NCBI GenBank assembly: GCA_002419055.1
Contig: DIFI01000021.1
Location: forward strand, 138,106-149,920
Direction of reading: 5' to 3'
Length of the DNA: 11,815 nucleotides
Origin: Peptococcaceae bacterium UBA5752
GTDB taxonomy: Bacteria > Bacillota > Dehalobacteriia > UBA4068
Part shown: one piece after another, positions 1 through 6,128 of the stretch
How the letters are laid out: each line of letters starts with the position of its first letter
How positions within the stretch are numbered: the first letter of the stretch is position 1
Position numbers and translations under genes: made by a program
Notes under the pieces: generated by a model
What the model was told of the DNA's origin: nothing
Seen by the model: the letters and a program-made list of their open reading frames with translations, nothing else
Databases searched by the model: none

Positions 1-34
1 CTATCGGCAAAAGCCAGCACATGCCTTCCGGCGC

Positions 35-74
35 GCCACAATAAAAGCACCCTTAAGGGTGCTTTTATTGTGGC
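35..74. terminator. Perfect 40-nt palindrome, terminator-like hairpin
   Basis: Twenty bases pair perfectly with the next twenty. The arms contain CCACAATAAAAGCACCC and GGGTGCTTTTATTGTGG around a TTAA centre. The GC core flanked by A and T runs can act as an intrinsic terminator on either strand. The outer CCA corresponds to the CCA of the preceding tRNA-tail-like sequence. Confidence 0.65.
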
Positions 75-142
75 ATACAGTTGTGCATGAGCTGAGATTT
101 TGCCTATCGGCAAAAGCCAGCACATGCCATCCGCTGAAATTA

Positions 143-174
143 AAATATAACCGGCATTTATGCTGGTTATATTT
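143..174. terminator. Hairpin in repeat array, possible terminator
   Basis: AAATATAACCGGCA pairs with TGCTGGTTATATTT around a TTTA loop: 14 pairs, one of them G-T. There is no long T run after it, so termination is possible but not strong. Confidence 0.45.
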
Positions 175-249
175 ATTAAATCAGTAGTGCAGGAGCAGTG
201 CTTTTACCGGTAGGGAAAAGCCAGCACATGCCTTCCGGCGCGCCATAAA

Positions 250-274
250 AAAAGCACCCCTTGAGGGTGCTTTT
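250..274. terminator. Hairpin in repeat array, terminator-like
   Basis: AAAAGCACCC pairs with GGGTGCTTTT around a five-base loop. The same GCACCC/GGGTGC core recurs in the hairpins at 35-74 and 7345-7392. This is a bidirectional terminator shape. Confidence 0.55.
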
Positions 275-354
275 ATTGTGGCATACAGTTGTGTGGGAGC
301 AGAGGTTTTGCCTAAAGAGAAAAGCACTGCTCATGCCTTCCGGCACGCCATAAT

Positions 355-384
355 ATTGCGGAGGTGCTTTTTCACCTCCGCAAT
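355..384. terminator. Strong hairpin downstream of the small minus-strand gene
   Basis: ATTGCGGAGGTG pairs perfectly with CACCTCCGCAAT (12 bp) around a six-base loop. It lies 26 bases past the stop of the minus-strand gene at 410-805 and may end that transcript, although no long T run follows on either strand. Confidence 0.5.
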
Positions 385-409
385 TTAAAGTCATATAAAT
401 TTTGTCAGA

Positions 410-805
410 TCAAAAGAATCTCCGGCCCAAAAATAATCCTCTCCTGCCGAAGAGTTCTTGGAGTAGTAATATGCCAATCAAATCTCTAAATAATCCTCTC
501 CGCCTAAAACGGCGATCAAACATTCTTGGATCTCTAGTTTGCACGGATTCAGACAGATCAGCGTTTGCGTTTTCTCCGTAACTTTGGGCATATTCGGCCA
601 TGTCGGGATACATCCGACATACATCGTCATGAATGTCGTCAGCCATTTTGTCTACCATAGCCTGAGTTGGCATCTGGTACATATCCATTTGATCACATGC
701 CATCATAATAAATGGCTGCACTTTATAAAAAACTTCCGGGTAAACGAAATCCATCATGCGCGGATTTGCAATTGAGTTTTCATTGGGATATTTATAGACT
801 TGCAT
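410..805 (-). CDS. Small Met/Arg/Phe-rich protein of unknown function
   Basis: A 131-residue protein with a strong ribosome binding site (GGAGGAG, eight bases before ATG). I recognise no named domain. Residues 22-40 (YPEVFYKVQPFIMMACDQM) and 60-70 form an acidic, Met/Tyr-rich region carrying two cysteines (37 and 63). Residues 80-95 are polar and probably disordered. The tail (93-131) is rich in Arg, Phe and Leu, with a short hydrophobic helix (RDLIGILLLQELFG) between Arg clusters, so it may be amphipathic and lie at a membrane or in a spore layer. Small proteins of similar make-up are familiar to me as hypothetical proteins in spore-forming Clostridia; the spore link is inference. It is transcribed away from the stress-protein operon, from a probable promoter inside a long inverted repeat at 840-872. 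Confidence 0.85.
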   Translation of the reverse strand: MQVYKYPNENSIANPRMMDFVYPEVFYKVQPFIMMACDQMDMYQMPTQAMVDKMADDIHDDVCRMYPDMAEYAQSYGENANADLSESVQTRDPRMFDRRFRRRGLFRDLIGILLLQELFGRRGLFLGRRFF

Positions 806-839
806 AGTATCTCCTCCGGTTTTATTTATCTAAGCGTTA

Positions 840-872
840 TTACATGATATGAATTGAAGATTTATCATGTAA
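840..872 (-). promoter_or_regulatory. Probable promoter in a 10-bp inverted repeat
   Basis: TTACATGATA (840-849) and TATCATGTAA (863-872) are perfect inverted arms separated by 13 bases. On the minus strand they supply TTACAT and TATCAT exactly 17 bases apart, a plausible -35/-10 pair for the gene at 410-805. The symmetry suggests that a dimeric regulator covers the promoter. Confidence 0.5.
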
Positions 873-999
873 CCTAATCTGTCGCTAATTTGTAATTAAT
901 TGTTGGTGAGGTTGCTGCAACATAATTTGTCCATGAAATTTTAAATTAGTAATTTTTATACGCTGTTTAAGTTTTGTCGATTTGTTTTATGTTTTATTG

Positions 1000-1005
1000 T
1001 ATAAT
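1000..1005 (+). promoter_or_regulatory. Candidate -10 box for the stress protein operon
   Basis: TATAAT preceded by TTG lies 79 bases before the start at 1084. No convincing -35 sits 16-18 bases upstream: the nearest TTGTCG at 974-979 is 20 bases away. The surrounding region (880-1080) is very AT-rich and otherwise empty. Confidence 0.35.
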
Positions 1006-1083
1006 TAATAAATCAAAGCAAATAATTAACCCTAAGTAAATCCAAGACAAAGTTATTAAAAAACAAAAAAGGATAGTGATTAT

Positions 1084-1572
1084 ATGAAAATACTTATCCC
1101 GGTTGACGGTTCGAATGCATCAATAAATGCAACGAAGAAAGCAATTGAAATTGCTAGGAAAGACGGCAGTTCCCTCAAAATGATTTCCGTTATTAAAATT
1201 GATGTTCTGAAGGATTATAAAAGAAATTCTAAAATGTGGCAGCTTGCTGACGGTTCTTTACTTGACGTAAATATAGTGCCGATAAACGATAATGATGTAT
1301 TAAAAATAATCAGAGAAAAGACTTATGAAATAATTGATTCAATCTTATCAACGGTGGATATTAGAGGTATTCAATTTGAAAAAGATGTATTGGTCGGCGA
1401 TCCTCACGAAGTTATTTTAGAAACTGCAAAGAATGAGAATTTTGATTTAATTGTTATGGGCAACAGAGGATCTTCAAAATTAAAGCGTTTCTTTGTTGGA
1501 TCAGTCACTCAAAAAGTTATTTCTGAAGCGCCATGTCCGGTATTGGTTATTAATGCAGAAGAATTATTGTAA
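1084..1572 (+). CDS. Universal stress protein, ATP-binding type
   Basis: This 162-residue protein has the single UspA fold. The N-terminal strand MKILIPVDGS carries the conserved Asp, and the C-terminal half holds GNRGSSKLKRFFVGS (126-140), matching the G-2x-G-9x-G-S/T motif of ATP-binding Usp proteins. The end (APCPVLVIN) is the usual last strand. Length fits the family. Such cytosolic dimers are linked to general stress survival, but the exact reaction is unknown. It begins after AAGGATAG, is read in the same direction as arsC, and is separated from it by about 30 bases, so they probably share a message. Confidence 0.93.
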   Translation: MKILIPVDGSNASINATKKAIEIARKDGSSLKMISVIKIDVLKDYKRNSKMWQLADGSLLDVNIVPINDNDVLKIIREKTYEIIDSILSTVDIRGIQFEKDVLVGDPHEVILETAKNENFDLIVMGNRGSSKLKRFFVGSVTQKVISEAPCPVLVINAEELL

Positions 1573-1603
1573 AATACCTGATAAATAGGAAGCAGGTGAT
1601 CTT

Positions 1604-2017
1604 ATATTACCTAAGGTTGCATTTATATGTGTTCACAATTCCTGCCGCAGTCAGATAGCGGAGGCTCTGGGAAAGCATTTTGCCGCTGAAATTTTTGATT
1701 GTTATTCTGCAGGAACTGAAATAAAAGCACAGATTAACCAAGATGCGGTAAGATTGGTAAAAGAGCTTTATGCTATAGATATGGAAAAATCACAGTATCC
1801 GAAGTTATTAACTGATCTTCCTGATATTGATATTGCTGTTAAAATGGGCTGCAACGTGGTTTGTCCATATTTACCGGCAAACCATACTGAAGATTGGGGG
1901 CTTGAAGATCCTTCGGGCAAGTGTGATCAAGAGTTCAAGGTTATTATTAGTCAAATCGAAAGTAAGATAAAGACGCTTGCTGATAAAATTAAAAACAATA
2001 CTATTGAGCCAAGATAG
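1604..2017 (+). CDS. arsC: Thioredoxin-type arsenate reductase, apparent non-canonical start
   Basis: Reduces arsenate to arsenite by the low-molecular-weight phosphatase fold. The P-loop CVHNSCRSQ gives C-x5-R (Cys9 to Arg15 if counted from 1604). MGCNVVCPYLP brings two more cysteines (83 and 87), and HTEDWGLEDPSGK is the family's conserved loop. At 137 residues it has normal length. The frame opens after TAG at 1586 and has no ATG, GTG or TTG before the catalytic cysteine. A ribosome binding site, AGGTGATC (1594-1601), points to ATA at 1604 or TTA at 1607, as if ATG or TTG had been mutated. The first standard start, TTG at 1754, would remove the active site. It is either translated weakly from ATA or silenced at the start codon. 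It follows the stress protein. Confidence 0.8.
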   Translation: MLPKVAFICVHNSCRSQIAEALGKHFAAEIFDCYSAGTEIKAQINQDAVRLVKELYAIDMEKSQYPKLLTDLPDIDIAVKMGCNVVCPYLPANHTEDWGLEDPSGKCDQEFKVIISQIESKIKTLADKIKNNTIEPR

Positions 2018-2034
2018 TTTTGAACTGAGAAATA

Positions 2035-2052
2035 AATTACCGTGAGGTAATT
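2035..2052 (+). promoter_or_regulatory. Hairpin enclosing the ribosome binding site
   Basis: AATTACC and GGTAATT form a perfect 7-bp stem with a GTGA loop, ending directly before the ATG at 2053. The Shine-Dalgarno bases GAGG lie in the loop and right arm, so folding would hide the site. It may be regulatory or accidental. Confidence 0.4.
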
Positions 2053-2519
2053 ATGTACGATACAGATATATTTGATATATATGAAGAATTACTGATAGAT
2101 GAGCCTAAATCCCAGGCTGTGATAAATGTGATCAAACGTCAGTATATCGATAAAAGCAAAATGGATGAACTGCTTATACAGTTACATCTGATGAGCCACA
2201 GCGATATCTTTGCTTTTTTAATTGTCTACTCTTGCTTTAAAGTAGTATGCGTCTATGTCTTAACGATCAGAAAAAGTATCATACCAAGAAAGAATCACAC
2301 GTGGAATTCAGCGAGATTGATTTCAAACGTTTTACAGATGCGGAAAACAGGATAAATCAAAAATATCATTAAGCCTTTATTTCCTTATTGATGATCGAAA
2401 AAGAACCGCATTTAGCCGAACACATCTTTGTGTATAACGGTGAATATGTGGCGAAAATTTATGGGATCATAAACAATGTTCTTGCCAAAATGGAGGAACG
2501 CGGTAAAGACGAGAAATAA
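2053..2519 (+). pseudogene. Broken gene of unknown family, frameshift plus internal stop
   Basis: The first frame runs from ATG at 2053 for about 62 convincing residues (MYDTDIFDIYEELLIDEP...). It then turns into unlikely sequence to a stop at 2355. From about 2241 a second frame continues with a protein-like sequence (LNDQKKYHTKKESHVEFSE...), meets one TAA at 2370-2372, and goes on in the same frame (KEPHLAEHIFVYNGEYVAK...) to TAA at 2517. The parts join into one charged soluble protein of about 155 residues if one shift near 2236-2260 and one stop are repaired. I do not recognise the family. It lies just after arsC, with a clear ribosome binding site, and is closed by a terminator. A sequencing error could explain the shift but not easily both lesions. 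Confidence 0.7.
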
Positions 2520-2563
2520 TATGATGCCGGCACTGTCACATACATAACTTTATGTAAAATCCG

Positions 2564-2597
2564 AAATCCGTCAGATTACTGACGGATTTTGTTTTTT
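2564..2597 (+). terminator. Intrinsic terminator ending the usp-arsC transcript
   Basis: AAATCCGTCAG pairs with CTGACGGATTT (11 bp, ATTA loop), followed by TTGTTTTTT. It separates the upstream genes from the arsR promoter. Confidence 0.9.
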
Positions 2598-2634
2598 CAA
2601 GTCAGCATATTAAATAAACCTGTTGGATATCATA

Positions 2635-2663
2635 TTGACAAAATTAGATTTGACGCATATACT
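2635..2663 (+). promoter_or_regulatory. Consensus sigma-70 type promoter of the arsR operon
   Basis: TTGACA (2635-2640), exactly 17 bases, then TATACT (2658-2663). Transcription should start near 2670, just at the left edge of the ArsR-type operator. Confidence 0.9.
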
Positions 2664-2671
2664 AATATTAT

Positions 2672-2687
2672 ATCGAAATATTTTGAT
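2672..2687 (+). promoter_or_regulatory. Probable ArsR operator
   Basis: ATCGAAAT and ATTTTGAT form an inverted repeat with 7 of 8 positions matching. It fits the ATCAA-N6-TTGAT layout typical of Firmicute ArsR sites. It lies at the transcription start and before the arsR ribosome binding site, as expected for autorepression. Confidence 0.7.
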
Positions 2688-2700
2688 TTGAGGTGATGAA

Positions 2701-3009
2701 ATGCATACCGAATATCAAGATCAGGTGACTGTTTTTAAAGCTTTTTGTGACGAGAATCGTTTGCAAATACTTGAGATGCTCCGTAGTGGAGAAAAATGTG
2801 CATGTAAACTGCAGGAAAATTTAGATATAGGGCAGTCATCCCTCTCATACCATATGAAAATACTTTGCGATTCAGGCGTCGTGGTCAGCTGGCAGGTAGG
2901 AAAATGGACCCATTATAAAATTAGCGAGCAGGGATGTGAGCGGGCGAAAGAAATGCTTGAGGCTATATCGACGACAAATCCGACCGATGAAGATACCAAC
3001 TGCTGCTAA
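2701..3009 (+). CDS. arsR: ArsR-family metalloid-responsive repressor
   Basis: A 102-residue winged-helix repressor. Residues 10-28 (TVFKAFCDENRLQILEMLR) are the opening helices of the family. EKCACKL (31-37) carries the C-x-C pair in the place of the classical As(III)-binding ELCVCDL motif. Residues 41-57 (LDIGQSSLSYHMKILCD) form the recognition region, followed by the wing around GKWTHYKI. The C-terminus ends in DTNCC, an extra cysteine pair that could add a third thiol ligand. The start is set by GAGGTGAT. In related proteins arsenite or trivalent organoarsenicals release the repressor from DNA; the nature of the downstream permease suggests organoarsenicals may be the signal here. Confidence 0.93.
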   Translation: MHTEYQDQVTVFKAFCDENRLQILEMLRSGEKCACKLQENLDIGQSSLSYHMKILCDSGVVVSWQVGKWTHYKISEQGCERAKEMLEAISTTNPTDEDTNCC

Positions 3010-3081
3010 ATTTAGCAACCGTCATAACAATGGCATTATAGGACACAATATCGGTTTATTGAAAGTGAGGTTAACAGGTCA

Positions 3082-4086
3082 ATGCAAAACCTTTGGGACT
3101 TCTTCCAACATCAAATACTCGCCATGAAATGGTTAAATGAATTAGTAAGCGCTGGGTTGTCGGCTTTGGGTCTTGACACGGCAAACCGCTGGGTCGGCAG
3201 CCTTGAGTTTTTCGTTTATGACGTTATCAAGATTACTGTTTTGTTGTGTTTTCTGATATTCATCATCAGCTATATCCAGAGCCATTTCCCCCCGGAACGC
3301 AGCAAAAAAATACTCGGGCGCTTTCATGGCATCGGAGCAAACTGTGTTGCGGCTCTCTTAGGTACAGTAACGCCGTTTTGTTCCTGCTCATCCATTCCGC
3401 TGTTCATCGGTTTTAGCTCCGCTGGCCTGCCGGTGGGTGTGACCTTCTCGTTCCTTATCTCCTCGCCGATGGTGGATCTCGGTTCGCTGGTGCTGTTGAT
3501 GAGTATTTTTGGTGCGAAAGTCGGTGTCATTTATGTTGTCGTTGGCCTGATTATTGCCGTGATTGGCGGTACGTTGATTGAAAAGCTGCAGATGGAGAAA
3601 CATGTGGAGAGCTTTATACTGACAGCCGGCAGCGTAGATATAGAGTCACCGGATCTGACCAGAAAAGACCGTCTTGTTTATGCCAAGGAACAGATGCTCT
3701 CAACTTTCAAAAAGGTGTTTCCGTATATCCTGATCGGCGTAGGCGTCGGCGCGGTGATCCACAACTGGATTCCCGAGCATTGGGTGGCAGCGGTGCTGGG
3801 CAGCAGTAACCCCTTTGGCGTAGTATTGGCGACGTTAATCGGCGTACCGATTTATGCTGACATCTTTGGGACTATCCCCATTGCCGAGGCTCTTTTCTAT
3901 AAGGGCGCTCAACTCGGAACGGTACTGTCCTTTATGATGGCTATAACGACGCTTTCGTTACCGTCCATGATTATGCTGCGTAAGGCGGTTAAGCCGAAAT
4001 TGCTGGCTCTTTTTATTGCTATTTGCACTGTAGGCATTATCATTGTCGGTTATTTATTCAACGCTTTTCAAACATTTATAGTATAG
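3082..4086 (+). CDS. arsP: ArsP/DUF318-family permease
   Basis: A 334-residue integral membrane protein with about eight hydrophobic segments split by a polar cytosolic loop near residues 170-205. The signature TPFCSCSSIPLFIGFSSAG (97-115) with Cys100 and Cys102 is that of the ArsP/YraQ (DUF318) permeases. Characterised ArsP proteins export trivalent organoarsenicals such as methylarsenite; other members have unknown cargo, so the substrate is inferred. A second family block is seen near GVPIYADIFGTIPIAEAL. The start at 3082 has GTGAGG eleven bases upstream; ATG at 3124 is a less likely alternative. It is second in the operon behind arsR. The stop overlaps the ribosome binding site of the next gene. 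Confidence 0.9.
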   Translation: MQNLWDFFQHQILAMKWLNELVSAGLSALGLDTANRWVGSLEFFVYDVIKITVLLCFLIFIISYIQSHFPPERSKKILGRFHGIGANCVAALLGTVTPFCSCSSIPLFIGFSSAGLPVGVTFSFLISSPMVDLGSLVLLMSIFGAKVGVIYVVVGLIIAVIGGTLIEKLQMEKHVESFILTAGSVDIESPDLTRKDRLVYAKEQMLSTFKKVFPYILIGVGVGAVIHNWIPEHWVAAVLGSSNPFGVVLATLIGVPIYADIFGTIPIAEALFYKGAQLGTVLSFMMAITTLSLPSMIMLRKAVKPKLLALFIAICTVGIIIVGYLFNAFQTFIV

Positions 4087-4099
4087 GAGGAAAATAATC

Positions 4100-4858
4100 A
4101 TGACTAAGACTTGGTATCCTGTTATAGACTACCTTCTTTGTACCGAATGCGGTACCTGTGTTTCAAAATGCCCCCACGGCGTATATGATACGACCAAAGC
4201 GCCTTCACCCGTCGTAAAGGATCCGGAAGCCTGTATTGAACATTGTCATGGCTGCGGAAACCGCTGCCCGGCAGGGGCAATCACTTATGTAGGCGAGGAC
4301 ACCGGCTGGACGCCTCCCAACGGCAGCCCGGAAGTTGCCCAAAGCGGCTGTTCTTGCGCAAACAGTGATTCATCGGACAAAAAGGCGCTGGTGGAATATC
4401 TTTATCTCGATTTGCAGACCTGCGACCGCTGCATTGGAACAGACAACGTGCTTGACGAGGTTATGATGGTAATTACTCCCGGCTTGCAGCTTGCCGGCTA
4501 TAAGGTTGAGTATAATAAGATTAAAATTGCCACCGAGGAGCTGGCAAAGAAATTTAAGTTTCTTTCCTCTCCGACAATTCGTGTAAACGGACAGGATGTT
4601 TGCGTATCAGTCAAGGAAAATAGTTGCGGCTGCTGCAGCGATATTAGCGGAACCGATGTTGATTGCCGGGTATTTGAATATAACGGGGAAAGCTACGAAG
4701 TGCCTCCCAAGGAGATGCTTGCCGAGGCTATTCTTAAAACAGTGTTCGGGCCAGAGGAAAGCGGATGTTCGTGTGGAGCATATCAATTGCCTGAGAATTT
4801 GAAAAGGTTTTTTGACGGTAAGAATAGCAAATGCTCTTGCGGAGGGAACTGCTGCTGA
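4100..4858 (+). CDS. Two-cluster ferredoxin fused to DUF2703 domain
   Basis: A 252-residue cytosolic fusion. The N-terminal part holds two [4Fe-4S] sites: CTECGTCVSKCP (Cys14, 17, 20, 24) and CIEHCHGCGNRCP (Cys45, 49, 52, 56; the first spacing is C-x3-C rather than C-x2-C). From residue 97 follows a DUF2703 domain with a thioredoxin-like look: EYLYLDLQTCDRC gives a C-x2-C (108-111) and SSPTI a cis-proline site. Extra cysteine groups stand at GCSCAN, SCGCCSD, GCSCGAY and the tail KCSCGGNCC. The biochemical role is unknown to me. The iron-sulphur half could feed electrons to the C-x2-C half, and the tails could bind metalloids. AGGAGG lies nine bases before the ATG. The stop overlaps the next start by one base (TGATG). 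Confidence 0.88.
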   Translation: MTKTWYPVIDYLLCTECGTCVSKCPHGVYDTTKAPSPVVKDPEACIEHCHGCGNRCPAGAITYVGEDTGWTPPNGSPEVAQSGCSCANSDSSDKKALVEYLYLDLQTCDRCIGTDNVLDEVMMVITPGLQLAGYKVEYNKIKIATEELAKKFKFLSSPTIRVNGQDVCVSVKENSCGCCSDISGTDVDCRVFEYNGESYEVPPKEMLAEAILKTVFGPEESGCSCGAYQLPENLKRFFDGKNSKCSCGGNCC

Positions 4859-5418
4859 TGGACAAGCAAAAGCTTATGAGAATTATAATTCCCATATGTA
4901 TTCTCTTTGTCGTAGCGGGAATTTGGGTGTTTAAAAATGTTGATAAAGACTCAAAGTCCTTGGTACCACCCACCGAGAACAAAGGTTCGGAAAATCTTGT
5001 CTCGCCTAAAAATGAAAATGACTTCGTATTGGAAACAACCTCTGTTGATCTTGAGGCTTTAACGTTATATGAACTACCGATTATCATTGACTTTGGATCT
5101 GATTCCTGCATTCCCTGCAAGAGAATGGCTCCCGTCCTAGAAACGTTGAATGCGGAAATGCAGGGCAAAGCCATTATTAAGTTTGTCGATATAGGCAAGA
5201 ATCAAAACGCCGCCAATGACTTTCCGATTCAGGTTATCCCGACGCAGGTTTTTATCAACGCTGACGGAACGCCTTATGTCCCCGGTGATGATATCCAGAT
5301 CGAGTTTACGATCTATAACTACAATGATACCGGAGAGCATGCTTTCACAGTACATCAAGGCGGACTCACCGAAGAACAGATGAGGGCTATTCTGGCTGAC
5401 ATGGGGGTAGCCGAATGA
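4858..5418 (+). CDS. Membrane-anchored thioredoxin-like protein
   Basis: A 186-residue protein. Residues 8-25 (RIIIPICILFVVAGIWVF) are a signal anchor with a positive N-side, so the domain faces outside. A polar linker (27-65) leads to a thioredoxin fold: IIIDFGSDSCIPCKRMAP has the active C-I-P-C (84-87), and IPTQVF supplies the cis-proline (128). The part from about 141 to 168 is an insertion before the last helix. I chose ATG at 4858, with GGAGGG eleven bases before it and one base overlapping the upstream stop; an in-frame ATG at 4831 lies inside the previous gene and would add nine residues. It overlaps the CcdA gene by four bases, which suggests that CcdA reduces its disulfide. Confidence 0.9.
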   Translation: MDKQKLMRIIIPICILFVVAGIWVFKNVDKDSKSLVPPTENKGSENLVSPKNENDFVLETTSVDLEALTLYELPIIIDFGSDSCIPCKRMAPVLETLNAEMQGKAIIKFVDIGKNQNAANDFPIQVIPTQVFINADGTPYVPGDDIQIEFTIYNYNDTGEHAFTVHQGGLTEEQMRAILADMGVAE

Positions 5419-6104
5419 CAGTAATCCTCGAAAGATTATCCGAAATGATCACTGCCAGCGGTTGGCTTGCCCCTCTTCTGGCACTTGTGGCTGGTATACT
5501 AACTTCTTTTACACCCTGTTCGTTGTCGAGTATACCTCTTGTTATAGGCTATGTCGGCGGCACCGGGCAGCGGGATACAAAAAAAGCATTCCGGCTATCT
5601 GTCACTTTTGCAGCGGGAGCTGCCGTGACCTTTACAGTGCTGGGGGTTATCGCTTCACTTGCCGGTCGTTTGGTGGGGACAACCGCTTCTTGGTGGTATA
5701 TCATCCTCGGTATTCTGATGGTGCTGATGGCTTTGCAGACCTGGGGTATATTTGAGATTATCCCATCGAGCTATCTAATTTCAAAGAATACAAAGAAGGG
5801 ATTTATCGGAGCGTTTATCGCAGGCATTCTCGGCGGCATATTTTCCTCGCCATGCTCTACGCCTGTACTTATCGCGCTGCTTGCCATTGTCGCTGGTTAT
5901 GGCAGCATCTTATGGGGAATACTGTTACTGCTGCTATATTCAATTGGTCACGGAATTCTTGCTGTTATTGCCGGAACTTCCATAGGCTTCGTGCAAAGAT
6001 TATCGGCAAGTGAGAAATACGGCCGAGCGAGCACAATTTTGAAAATCGTATTGGGCACACTAATTCTGATTATTGGTTTTTATATGTTTTATCTTGGATT
6101 CTAA
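5415..6104 (+). CDS. ccdA: CcdA/DsbD-type transmembrane electron carrier
   Basis: A 229-residue protein with six hydrophobic segments and little else, the size of CcdA. The two redox cysteines lie in matching positions of the two halves: LTSFTPCSLSSIPLVIGY (Cys35) and GGIFSSPCSTPVLIALL (Cys147). Family members carry electrons from cytosolic thioredoxin through the membrane to outward thioredoxin-like proteins. The first motif differs from the common SPCVLPLIPGY of CcdA and resembles the permease motif TPFCSCSSIPLFIG. No cytochrome c or c-heme lyase genes are nearby, so a role in cytochrome maturation is unlikely here. It overlaps the preceding gene through ATGA, and the next gene follows after 24 bases. 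Confidence 0.92.
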   Translation: MTVILERLSEMITASGWLAPLLALVAGILTSFTPCSLSSIPLVIGYVGGTGQRDTKKAFRLSVTFAAGAAVTFTVLGVIASLAGRLVGTTASWWYIILGILMVLMALQTWGIFEIIPSSYLISKNTKKGFIGAFIAGILGGIFSSPCSTPVLIALLAIVAGYGSILWGILLLLLYSIGHGILAVIAGTSIGFVQRLSASEKYGRASTILKIVLGTLILIIGFYMFYLGF

Positions 6105-6128
6105 TATGCTTAAAAGGAGATATTGATT

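Larger units (their letters stand above)
1..350. repeat. Tandem array of a hairpin-rich intergenic repeat
   Basis: This gene-free stretch is built from imperfect copies of one module, at about 1-37 (partial), 74-128, 184-245 and 280-350. The common core reads roughly AGTTGTG, GGAGC, GAGGTTTTGCC, a short loop, GGCAAAAGCCAGCACATGCC, then TTCCGGCGCGCCA. TTTTGCC and GGCAAAA form a stem, and arm changes in some copies keep the pairing. Between modules sit variable A/T-flanked hairpins (35-74, 143-174, 250-274, 355-384). A further copy follows the tRNA fragment at 6658-6706. The TTCCGGCGCgCCA end resembles a tRNA acceptor 3' strand plus CCA, so the unit may descend from a tRNA tail and its terminator. 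Apparent reading frames here are repeat translations, not genes. Confidence 0.85.

Noticed and set aside
1..350. CRISPR array
   Set aside because: Copies are long, imperfect, irregularly spaced and hairpin-forming, with no uniform unique spacers and no cas genes.
176..394. A 72-residue minus-strand reading frame in the repeat array
   Set aside because: It is a translation of the repeat modules and their hairpins, with no ribosome binding site or gene-like composition.
1754..2017. Short arsC starting at TTG 1754
   Set aside because: It would lack the catalytic C-x5-R loop, whose codons continue upstream in the same frame.
2936..3127. Plus-strand frame overlapping the end of arsR and the start of arsP
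   Set aside because: It overlaps two well-supported genes and has no recognisable motif or ribosome binding site.
4734..5198. 154-residue minus-strand frame
   Set aside because: It is a shadow of the ferredoxin fusion and thioredoxin genes, whose motifs and starts are clear.
5415..6104. Cytochrome c maturation locus
   Set aside because: CcdA is present, but no heme-handling or cytochrome gene is nearby; the neighbours are arsenic and thioredoxin genes.
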